Assembly: GCF_013760955.1 (NCBI RefSeq)
Contig: NZ_JACDUL010000002.1
Span: forward strand, 44,719-108,718
DNA from: Methanococcus maripaludis
Lineage (GTDB): Archaea; AGJL01; Methanococci; Methanococcales; Methanococcaceae
Reading direction: 5' to 3'
DNA length: 64,000 nt
Both the position numbers and the translations under genes were made by a program. Of this stretch, positions 53,603 through 61,113 are shown one piece after another; positions within the stretch are counted from its first letter, which is position 1; the number at the start of each line of letters is the position of its first letter. Below the pieces are notes generated by a model. It did not search any database. It had not been told where the DNA came from and saw nothing but the letters and a program-made list of their open reading frames with translations.

Positions 53603-55497
53603 TTTTTCAGCCTCAATGCTGCAAATGTTCCTGCAATTAAAAGAACTGCAGCAGCTAAAAGAATTAGTGTAGTGTTACCTCCAGGAACTGAAGCCAGGAA
53701 AAGTGAACTACTGGGTATTGTTAAAACAACATTTCCAAAATAAATCGGATCTGTTTTATCAGGATCAAATATTTCTAAAGTTAATTGGTAGTTTTCAAGA
53801 TCAAGCTCTTCTGGAACTTCAAAAGAAATGTCAACTGTTTTGTCAACCGTTTTTGGAGCTATTGAAAACGTTTTAGCAATTGATTCGTTAAAAAACGGAC
53901 ACGTTAACTCCGAAGTATAATATTTTACATTTGAAGTAGGGTTTGAAATCTTAAACTGCACTGTTGCGACACTTCCTGGATTTGCAGTGATTTCTTCAGT
54001 AATCAAAGTTACTGGTTCAATGATCTCGATTGAATAATAGGTTTTTACAGTTCCTGTTTTTGCAGTTAATTCAAGTGTGTAATCTCCTGCATCATCAATT
54101 GGAACTTCAAACGTGTAATCACAGTATTCTAAAAGATTAGAACTTGAACTCCACTGTTCAACATCTTCAGAATCATAAAGAACCATTAAAACTGAATAAG
54201 CAGTTCCAGACTGGTCTGTTAATGTAATATCATTTATTCCGATTCCAAAAGTTTCAGGCATTTCAAGTAAAAATGGAAGTTCTAAAACTTCATAATTAAT
54301 CGTTTCAAGGTTTGTGTAAGCCGTACCTTCGATATCAACAGCATCTAATTCTACTGTAAACGTCTTTTCTCCCCAGGATGCCGGAGTTTTAAACTCGATT
54401 TCAATATTTTGAATGCTTGTTACATCACCTAATATGTAATATCCATCGGATCCTTTTGGCAATTCTTGAGTCTGATAATAAACTTTGCTTACTTCAACTC
54501 CTGAAACCCTCAATTTTGTTGCATAAGCTTCCTTTAATGGAGTTATATCCATAGATAATGTTCCAACGGAATTTGGATACAAATTCCCAGAAAATTCATT
54601 TGAAACTTGGAATATTGCGGTTTTTGGAGCAAGTGAAACAAATAACTCCGTTTCATTCTCAATATTTACGTTGATAGATTCGTACGCGTCCCAGTACCCT
54701 TCTTTCACTAGTTTTAAATTATATTCCCCTACCGGAATATCGATTTGTAAAAGTCCGCCGTTATCGGTTGTACCTAGTAATATATCCCCGTCATAGACTG
54801 CTGTTTCTGGTTCAGTATTGATCGATACAGTCCCCCGGTCGGGAGGTTCTATTAATGTAGTAACTAATGTATCATCATAATCTACATAATCAAAGATTGT
54901 TACAGAATAAAACCCGTAACCTTGGTATCCTAAACACGCTACCCTATGGTCATAGGTTCCAGAAACCGCCCTTGAAGTAAATTGACCAGAAGCCGCACTT
55001 TTTCCCTCAGCATGGGCTAAAGACTCAGAATTAAAGTAAATACATGATTCGGACCCATAATAATCTGCTCCAGTATATGCCACTGCATAAATATACGCAT
55101 ATTGTGCGTTTTCAACATATCCTGTACGTGTCGTAGTTGATGTTGAATAATATGTTGTAACTGGTACTAGTTGATCTTCGATATATACTGTATATTCTCC
55201 AGAAAACGCCAATGTTCTAACATTATATGCTAAAGCCGTACAAAATCGTGCTAAATCTTTTTCCGAAGAAAAATATATTTTATTATCTCCATACCCGACA
55301 ACGACCGGAACATAAGCACTCCACGAAGTGGTGTTTAATGCTGAGAGTAATAATTCATCAGTATATTGACTATTCAGTTCTACGTAATAGTCGCTCGTTT
55401 GATCACTAGACAATATACTTGTTGTACCTGCGTTTACTGTTGAAACGCACAACAAAACTAACAAAAAAAGAATAGAACGTTTTATCAAGTTAACCAC
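53599..55497 (-). CDS. Large surface protein with PEGA and Ig-like domains
   Basis: 632 residues. A signal peptide (IKRSILFLLVLLCVSTVNA) is followed by a 200-residue N-terminal region with Tyr/Ser/Thr repeats. A PEGA-type domain follows (GTVSINTEPETAVYDGDILLGTTDNGGLLQIDIPVGEYNLKLVKEGY), then several Ig/NEW3-like beta domains. It ends in a C-terminal TM anchor with a basic end (LILLAAAVLLIAGTFAALRLKK). GTG at 55497 or TTG at 55488 could start it. It is probably the receptor-contacting protein of the particle. Confidence 0.75.
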   Translation of the reverse strand: MVNLIKRSILFLLVLLCVSTVNAGTTSILSSDQTSDYYVELNSQYTDELLLSALNTTSWSAYVPVVVGYGDNKIYFSSEKDLARFCTALAYNVRTLAFSGEYTVYIEDQLVPVTTYYSTSTTTRTGYVENAQYAYIYAVAYTGADYYGSESCIYFNSESLAHAEGKSAASGQFTSRAVSGTYDHRVACLGYQGYGFYSVTIFDYVDYDDTLVTTLIEPPDRGTVSINTEPETAVYDGDILLGTTDNGGLLQIDIPVGEYNLKLVKEGYWDAYESINVNIENETELFVSLAPKTAIFQVSNEFSGNLYPNSVGTLSMDITPLKEAYATKLRVSGVEVSKVYYQTQELPKGSDGYYILGDVTSIQNIEIEFKTPASWGEKTFTVELDAVDIEGTAYTNLETINYEVLELPFLLEMPETFGIGINDITLTDQSGTAYSVLMVLYDSEDVEQWSSSSNLLEYCDYTFEVPIDDAGDYTLELTAKTGTVKTYYSIEIIEPVTLITEEITANPGSVATVQFKISNPTSNVKYYTSELTCPFFNESIAKTFSIAPKTVDKTVDISFEVPEELDLENYQLTLEIFDPDKTDPIYFGNVVLTIPSSSLFLASVPGGNTTLILLAAAVLLIAGTFAALRLKK

Positions 55498-55816
55498 CCA
55501 CCAAAACGGTGTTTAATGCACTCTGTAAAATAATGTAATCTTTCAGGTGGTTTCGATCTCGTTTTAACTTGATAATCGAATTAAAAAAGTCTTTTTTTTG
55601 AATTTCAGATAAATTCAAATCTTTTGAAATTTTTCCTGCATTCATTTTCAAACTCTGAATGTTTGAGCATTTCGCTTGATCTTTAACAAAACTGGTCTGT
55701 AAAACACTACAATTTTTGTTACTCGTATGAACATTGACAGCTTTGACTTCAGATTTGTGATAATCCTTTTCAAAATGTTCAACAGGCTTTAAACAATACG
55801 GACAGATTTTAATCAA
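55490..55816 (-). CDS. Zinc-ribbon-like small protein, first gene of the virion block
   Basis: TTG at 55816 after GGTGATTAT begins MIKICPYCLKPVEHF, a CxxC knuckle, followed by single Cys at NKNCS and AKCSN that may complete a zinc site. The C-terminal half is helical (KKDFFNSIIKLKRDRNHLKDYIILQSALN). As the leading gene of the block it could be a regulator. No family is recognised. Confidence 0.6.
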   Translation of the reverse strand: MIKICPYCLKPVEHFEKDYHKSEVKAVNVHTSNKNCSVLQTSFVKDQAKCSNIQSLKMNAGKISKDLNLSEIQKKDFFNSIIKLKRDRNHLKDYIILQSALNTVLVGG

Positions 55817-56230
55817 AATAATCACCTTGAAAAGAGGGGGAAATGGGAGTATTTAAAAAAAATCGATAGAGTTATCACGGGGGGCGTATCTTATTTTTCA
55901 ACGATTGATATATCTCAAAATAAGAATTAAAAAAATTTACTCTACCTAATTAAATAAAAGAGCTTATATTATTTATAAATTGGTAAAAAACGGATAATCT
56001 GTCGAGTAACTATTATGTTTTGTAAGCCTAAGGTGCCGGACTCAGTCCGACACCTTAAAAATTAAAAGAAGCCCGTAGAATCGAGATAGCATGGTGTATT
56101 AAAAAAATCCGGCACCCTACCTGTGGTAAAAATGAGGTCCTTCTCGCGGAAAATCGTTTAAATTTGCTGAAAACAGTGAAGAGATAACAATACTAAAAAA
56201 AGCCACAACGTTTGAACGTGAAATTAAAAA
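55817..56230. other. Non-coding region with hairpins upstream of virion block
   Basis: About 410 bp with no gene. AAGGTGCCGGACT (56030-56042) and AGTCCGACACCTT (56044-56056) form a near-perfect 13-bp hairpin around one base. TCCGGCACC at 56108-56116 is again complementary to GGTGCCGGA (56032-56040), allowing an alternative pairing. The virion-block promoter must lie at about 55830-55920, where A/T boxes occur. The GC-rich hairpin is unusual in this AT-rich DNA. Confidence 0.45.
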
Positions 56231-56317
56231 CGCAGAGGGAGGGATTTGAACCCCCGCTCCCCAGTGGAGAACCGGATTTCAAGTCCGGCGCCTTTGGCCA
56301 AGCTCAACCACCTCTGC
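56231..56317 (-). tRNA. tRNA-Ser (UGA)
   Basis: An 87-nt class II tRNA on the minus strand. The acceptor arms GCAGAGG and CCTCTGC pair, with G as discriminator. The anticodon stem-loop is CCGGA-CTTGAAA-TCCGG with anticodon TGA. A long variable arm (TTCTCCACTGGGGAGC) and the T arm GGGGGTTCAAATCCC complete it. No CCA is encoded. It reads UCA codons. A TATA box (GTATATATAGC, minus strand) lies 25-35 bases upstream. Its 3' half is repeated inverted at 56485-56539. Confidence 0.95.
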
Positions 56318-56341
56318 TCGCACTTGTACTTAAGCGATTCA

Positions 56342-56352
56342 GCTATATATAC
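56342..56352 (-). promoter_or_regulatory. TATA box of tRNA-Ser
   Basis: GTATATATAGC on the minus strand, 25-35 bp upstream of the tRNA 5' end, the standard archaeal tRNA promoter spacing. Confidence 0.7.
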
Positions 56353-56484
56353 TTTTCTATTATTCCGAGTGCGCGGTACCGTAAAATTTGTGCGCAAACC
56401 ATATTAAACGCGATAGCTACAACGTCCTAAAAACGGCTACACAATGCGCTGTAACACAGTATCAATGTTAACGTACTGTGGTAT

Positions 56485-56539
56485 GACTTGATATCCGGTT
56501 CTCCACTAAAGACCGGCGGTTCAAATCCCTCCCTCTGCG
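56485..56539 (+). repeat. Copy of tRNA-Ser 3' half (probable attachment site)
   Basis: 55 nt matching the tRNA-Ser from its anticodon loop through the discriminator base, with changes mainly in the variable arm (ACTAAAGACCGGC for ACTGGGGAGCGGG). The 19-nt T-arm/acceptor end is identical. It stands on the plus strand, opposite to the intact tRNA 170 bp away. Such 3' halves are left by tRNA-targeting integrases, and an integrase lies 340 bp to the right. Confidence 0.8.
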
Positions 56540-56880
56540 CTTTCCAAACACGTGTCCAAGTTATGACTCAAATGTTGTCCAATCGGGTGTACCCAGTTTA
56601 TAACCAGAATCGAAACACAATACTGGTTGCAAAACACGTGGAAAAAAATGGTAATTTATTGCGGTACAGTTATTCCGAATAACCGAAAACATCGTCCACT
56701 TTAAATCACGTAAAAAATCGATTATATCGTTGTAACACCGTATTTAAGCTATCGTCTAGATGTGGGTGAAATAAAAAAGTCCGGCGCTTTAGCAACCCCT
56801 ACCGCATCTTTTTTTGCAAAGGATGCGATAAATCTCACCGGACCACTTTTGGCCGATGCGCTCGGATACCACGGGACTGC
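56540..56880. other. Non-coding region with nested inverted repeats next to integrase
   Basis: 341 bp without a supported gene. At 56779-56843 two inverted repeats are nested: GTCCGG/CCGGAC outside and CGCATC/GATGCG inside. The sequence aagtccggcgcttt here resembles the tRNA-Ser anticodon arm read on this strand. It lies directly 3' of the integrase gene, so it may be integrase arm-binding DNA, a transcription terminator or a structured RNA. Confidence 0.4.
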
Positions 56881-57864
56881 TTACAAAATCTTTGAAATCT
56901 GGTCAAGCATTTTGTTTTTTCGCTCGGTTGAATGTGAGTAAATGAGGGTGGTTTCGATTGAGGCATGACCCAAATACTCTTTTACAACGTCGATTGAAAC
57001 ACCTTTATTGAGCAAATCAACCGCACGGCCGTGGCGTAATGAGTGAATAACCAGCCACTGGTTTTTGGGGACTGTTCCATCCTTTTTCAATTCCTTCACA
57101 ATATTTCGGAACCGAGCTGAAAGAGTGTATTTGTTCAACTTGGCACCATTAGCTGACTTGAACAGGTGATCTTCAGGTGAATTATCCGGGTCGTGCTGTA
57201 GAAAATAGTTTAGGAGTTTCAGTGTCTCTTTGGAACACACAACTGTCCGATCTTGTTTGGTTTTCGTGTGTGTTAGTTTGAACACACCCTTGTTTAAGTC
57301 TGACGCTGAATATGTCAGATTGCACGCTTCAGACACTCGACAGCCAGTATCCCACAGGAGTCGGATAAATGTTGCATCACGAATTTTTGTACCACTGTTC
57401 GATTTCAGCAGCTTAACTAATACTTGGTTTAATGTATCTTCATCTATTGCATCGTAATGCTTGATATCAAACCGTGAAAACCTTTTTCGTTCTTTACTTT
57501 CAACTACAAAGTCGCTGAAGTTTTTGAATTTCATCAGCCGATAAAACACTTTGAGCAGCTTGAAGTATTTGTTCACTGTGTTATCGCTGCAGTTTCGCTC
57601 TCGTTTGACGTATGTGAAAAAAGCCATGTAATCTCGGTTAGTTAGAGTTTCGGGTGTTTTATTCAGTGTGTAATATATGTATCGCAAGAATACTCTGATT
57701 CGGTCGTTATCGTTGGATATTGTAGCTTCTTTTATATTGTCAAATCGTCTCTGTTCGCTGAATTCATCAACTAACTTATCGATTTCGAGTTTTTTAGTGT
57801 CGTTTGGTGCAGTGTGCTCTTTGGAATCTTTTTTGAGCAATATCATGTCAGTTATATCGTCCAT
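56881..57864 (-). CDS. Tyrosine recombinase/integrase, second copy
   Basis: ATG at 57864 (MDDITDMILLKKD) follows GGTGAT; ATG 57903 upstream lacks a site. Core-binding domain: RRFDNIKEATISNDNDRIRVFLRYI. Catalytic residues: Arg in DTGCRVSEACNL, Lys in HTKTKQDRT, His-Arg in HSLRHGRAVDLL, His in YLGHASIETT, and Tyr in IYSHSTERK. It is about half identical by eye to the 21680-22654 integrase over the catalytic part, so they belong to one subfamily. It points toward the tRNA 3'-half copy, the usual integrase-att relationship. Confidence 0.92.
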   Translation of the reverse strand: MDDITDMILLKKDSKEHTAPNDTKKLEIDKLVDEFSEQRRFDNIKEATISNDNDRIRVFLRYIYYTLNKTPETLTNRDYMAFFTYVKRERNCSDNTVNKYFKLLKVFYRLMKFKNFSDFVVESKERKRFSRFDIKHYDAIDEDTLNQVLVKLLKSNSGTKIRDATFIRLLWDTGCRVSEACNLTYSASDLNKGVFKLTHTKTKQDRTVVCSKETLKLLNYFLQHDPDNSPEDHLFKSANGAKLNKYTLSARFRNIVKELKKDGTVPKNQWLVIHSLRHGRAVDLLNKGVSIDVVKEYLGHASIETTLIYSHSTERKNKMLDQISKIL

Positions 57865-58272
57865 TATATCACCGTAGTGAGTTTTTGGAAACTTGACCGT
57901 CATATGTGGTAAGTTTCCTTTGAGTTGTTGATTGTCATGGTATCACCTGAAAAACGGTTATTTTGGGGTTAAATACGTCAAAAAAGTTAATGTGATAATT
58001 TGGTATGTTATAATTGACATATTACTAAATGTGGCCATAGGAACGGTTCCCGTAATAAAATACGGGTTACAGAAATGAATTACGGCGAATTTCAATAGGC
58101 TTACTCAACAAAAAACTTTATTGGGGGTCATGGTTAACGTAACACGTCAGATTAAACCGAACTGTTCGTTTTAATCGAGTATTTTCCCGTTTAAATCGCA
58201 ATGTTTTTAATGGGGGGTGAATATAACGTAATAGGTATATTATAACAGTTACATTTTACGAGGGGGATGTAG
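57865..58272. other. Divergent intergenic region between integrase and helicase
   Basis: About 410 bp. GGTATATTATAACA at about 58230-58243 is a plausible TATA element for the helicase gene, whose ATG follows GAGGGGGATGTAG. A GGTTCCCGTAATAAAATACGGG segment (58048-58069) contains the short inverted pair CCCGTA/TACGGG. Compared with the left of the window this stretch has more CG dinucleotides. No gene is supported. Confidence 0.4.
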
Positions 58273-61113
58273 ATGTACACGACACCATATAAATTAACAA
58301 AAAGCCAAATGGATGCTATAAAATACGTTGAATCACCATTACTTGTTGTTGCAGGCCCAGGTACTGGTAAAACGCGAACAATAATCGAAAAAGTTGTCTA
58401 TCTGGTTGAAGAACTAGGATATGATCCAAATAAGTTATTGGTTGTGACTTTTACCATTAAAGCTGCCGATGAACTAAAGGATAGGCTCAGAAAACGATTG
58501 GGTGATCGTGTTGAAACAATGCAGATTTCTACTATACACTCATTTTGTCAGCGAATGCTAGAAATGTTTCCAGAATATCACAATTACGGAAGCGTCTTTG
58601 AGGTAATGGATGAGTTAGATCAGTTTATTTACGTTGACAATAACTATCGTGGGTTTGGGCTTAACGGCATTGAAGAAAGGCTCGAAACGGGCAAACGGAT
58701 TAGATTTGTTGATAAGTTAACTAATTTTTACAACCTGTTAACGGAAAATGATATAGATCCCATAGCGCTCAAAACGTATTATTCGGGTAAACGTTCATTA
58801 AAGACTGAAGAACTGCTTACTGAAAGTTATGAGTATTATGAAGCGGAACTTGATAAAACCGATCCAAAAAAGTTAGATTTTGCAATGCTACAAAAACAGT
58901 TTTACCACATGTTACTGAATAATGAGGACGCATTAAACTCAGTAAGAGAAATGTTTGATTACATTTTTGTTGACGAATACCAAGATACTAACCCGATACA
59001 GGATGCCATTATACGATTGATAGCAGAACCCAAATTCAATATCACTGTTGTGGGTGACGAAGATCAGAGTATTTATGGATTTAGGGGGGCATCGGTTGAA
59101 AACTTTAGGCAGTTTTTGGAACGGTATTCTGGACCTGAAAAAATCAAGGCGCACATGATAAAACTTGAGGAAAACTTCAGATCCCCTGAAGAAATAGTGG
59201 ATGCGTTTGATAAATTTATGGGGCCACACCGTACTTTCGAGAAAAAAATAATTTCTAAAAATGGACATTACAGCGATCCTGTGTTAATTGTTTCGGAATC
59301 GCCCGAAGAAGAATCAATAAAGATTGCAGAATGGATTGAAAAATTGATAACAAAACACAATGTTGACTACGGCGATATTGCGGTACTGTTCAAAAGTGTT
59401 AGGAATCATGCAAATGAACTTGTTGATGAATTAATGGAACGTAATATCCCTTATGTGGTTTATGGTGACAGTTCATTGATAGATCAACCGGAAATACGGT
59501 CAGTGATCCACGCTATGGCATGCATTAATGAATATGAACTTAATGAGAAGGTATCTCGAAACAGGAAACTAATGTCATTATTGGATTATGACATATTGGG
59601 TTCTGATTTGTTGAATTTGGATGAAAAAACAGTCGAAAAATTAGACTATCGTGGTGAACCACACAAGTTTTGTGATGTTTATAATTATGAAGGCCTGAAA
59701 AACCAAGGTATCGCTACTAAAGACATAGATACACTTATAAATATCAAAAATATCCGCAATAAAGATGTGAAGAAACCACAGCTTGACATTTTTTATGAAC
59801 TTATGGATGCTACAGGTTATCTTAGGAGATTATTTGAAGCTTCAAAAGACGAAGCAGACAAGTACAATGCTGAAAAAGCGGAACTACAACTGAAAAACCT
59901 TGCGAAATTTACCACGATTTTGGAGAAATTCAAGAAAAACACTGGTTCCAACAGCTTCAAATCTTTCATATATTTACTTACAAAAATTCCAGATAATAAA
60001 TTAGAGGATGCAGCATCACCGGAAGGTCAGGATGTAGTAAAAATAATGACAATACACCAAGCTAAAGGCCTTGAATTCCCTGTTGTGGTACTTGGAGGGG
60101 TTACAGAACGCCGTTATGGTGCAAGAGCCGATGATAGGTTAGTTAACATTCCAAAGCAATTTATGATGAATAAACATGATGTTGATTTTGATGAAGAAGT
60201 TAGGCGGGTATTTTATGTGGGAATGTCAAGAGCACAAAAACTGCTCACAATAAGTGCAATTGACGGAAGAAATCGAAAAATGTCAAAATTTATTGGTGAA
60301 ATTGGAGATTACAAGTTTATATCTCCGTCAGCCTTCACTGCCACATTTGGTGAAGATGATCATTATGTGCCTGTGGACGAAAAGATCAGGATGACTTATT
60401 CATCGGTAAATTACTACATGGACTGCCCATTTAGGTTTTATTTATACTATGTGCTTGGATTTGTAACACCTGAATGGGAAAGGCAGATTTATGGCAGTAT
60501 TATACACAACTGTCTAAAAAAACTACACATTATGATGTCGGAAGGCAAAAACATCAGTATCCGCGATATCATGGGTATTGTAGATAAGTACTGCAAGGAA
60601 GAAAACACAAAAAAATATCGGAATAGCGTAATTGACCTTGTTAGGGATTACCACAAGAATGCAAAAGAGTTTATCGGCGAAATTGTTGATGTTGAAAGAC
60701 CATTTACATATATAAATTCTGATCTAGTGGTAAATGGTCAGGCAGATCTGGTTATCCGTAATAAAAACGGTGAATTGTGTATATTGGATTTCAAATCCAT
60801 GACAAAAAAGGGTATCGAATCCACAAATGTTGAAATTCAACTTCAAACGTATGGGATGGCATTGAGTAAAGTGTATCCTGAACCCATAAGTCATTTGATT
60901 GCATATTCTATCGAAGACAACCACATGCAACACATTCCAAATAGTGAGGAAGGAATTCAAAAAACACAAAAATTAATAATGAATGTCGAAGATTCAATAA
61001 ATAATAAGGAATTTGAGCGAAACTGGGGATGTAAGTTTTGTAATACAACAGAGGGTAAATGTCCATTTTATGGTCTTTGTTACAAATTAGAAGGTGCTAA
61101 TAATGGTAAATAA
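58273..61113 (+). CDS. UvrD-like SF1 helicase with RecB-type Fe-S nuclease domain
   Basis: 946 residues. The helicase motifs are VAGPGTGKTRT (Walker A), IFVDEYQDTNP, GDEDQSIYGFRGA, IHQAKGLEFPVVVL and RVFYVGMSRAQ. The C-terminal 220 residues carry MDCPFRFYLYYVLGF (a first Fe-S Cys), VNGQADLVIRNKNGELCILDFKS (D...D-x-K) and QLQTYGMAL. They end with C-x2-C...C-x5-C (CKFCNTTEGKCPFYGLC), completing an AddB/Cas4-like Fe-S nuclease. Its end overlaps the start of a Mod-like methyltransferase gene by 11 bases, so the two are coupled. This suggests a restriction or defence role rather than general repair. Confidence 0.88.
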   Translation: MYTTPYKLTKSQMDAIKYVESPLLVVAGPGTGKTRTIIEKVVYLVEELGYDPNKLLVVTFTIKAADELKDRLRKRLGDRVETMQISTIHSFCQRMLEMFPEYHNYGSVFEVMDELDQFIYVDNNYRGFGLNGIEERLETGKRIRFVDKLTNFYNLLTENDIDPIALKTYYSGKRSLKTEELLTESYEYYEAELDKTDPKKLDFAMLQKQFYHMLLNNEDALNSVREMFDYIFVDEYQDTNPIQDAIIRLIAEPKFNITVVGDEDQSIYGFRGASVENFRQFLERYSGPEKIKAHMIKLEENFRSPEEIVDAFDKFMGPHRTFEKKIISKNGHYSDPVLIVSESPEEESIKIAEWIEKLITKHNVDYGDIAVLFKSVRNHANELVDELMERNIPYVVYGDSSLIDQPEIRSVIHAMACINEYELNEKVSRNRKLMSLLDYDILGSDLLNLDEKTVEKLDYRGEPHKFCDVYNYEGLKNQGIATKDIDTLINIKNIRNKDVKKPQLDIFYELMDATGYLRRLFEASKDEADKYNAEKAELQLKNLAKFTTILEKFKKNTGSNSFKSFIYLLTKIPDNKLEDAASPEGQDVVKIMTIHQAKGLEFPVVVLGGVTERRYGARADDRLVNIPKQFMMNKHDVDFDEEVRRVFYVGMSRAQKLLTISAIDGRNRKMSKFIGEIGDYKFISPSAFTATFGEDDHYVPVDEKIRMTYSSVNYYMDCPFRFYLYYVLGFVTPEWERQIYGSIIHNCLKKLHIMMSEGKNISIRDIMGIVDKYCKEENTKKYRNSVIDLVRDYHKNAKEFIGEIVDVERPFTYINSDLVVNGQADLVIRNKNGELCILDFKSMTKKGIESTNVEIQLQTYGMALSKVYPEPISHLIAYSIEDNHMQHIPNSEEGIQKTQKLIMNVEDSINNKEFERNWGCKFCNTTEGKCPFYGLCYKLEGANNGK

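Larger units (their letters stand above)
45238..55816. mobile_element. Virion-like gene block of a membrane-enveloped provirus or vesicle plasmid
   Basis: About fourteen leftward genes without gaps. They are a HerA/VirB4-type ATPase, two paralogous multi-TM proteins, four or five small TM proteins, a coiled-coil type I membrane protein and two large secreted proteins with C-terminal anchors. The set matches what pleolipo-like or spindle-shaped archaeal viruses carry (spikes, matrix-like membrane proteins, NTPase). No capsid, portal or terminase gene is visible. A tRNA-Ser and an integrase lie just to its right. Virus type is inference. Confidence 0.6.

Noticed and set aside
45238..55816. Head-tail or PRD1-type provirus
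   Set aside because: No portal, large terminase, tail or double-jelly-roll capsid candidate; the ATPase is HerA/VirB4-like and most other products are membrane or secreted proteins.
56212..56682. Short rightward frames across the tRNA-Ser region
   Set aside because: They run through the tRNA and its 3'-half copy, with product fragments resembling translated tRNA sequence.
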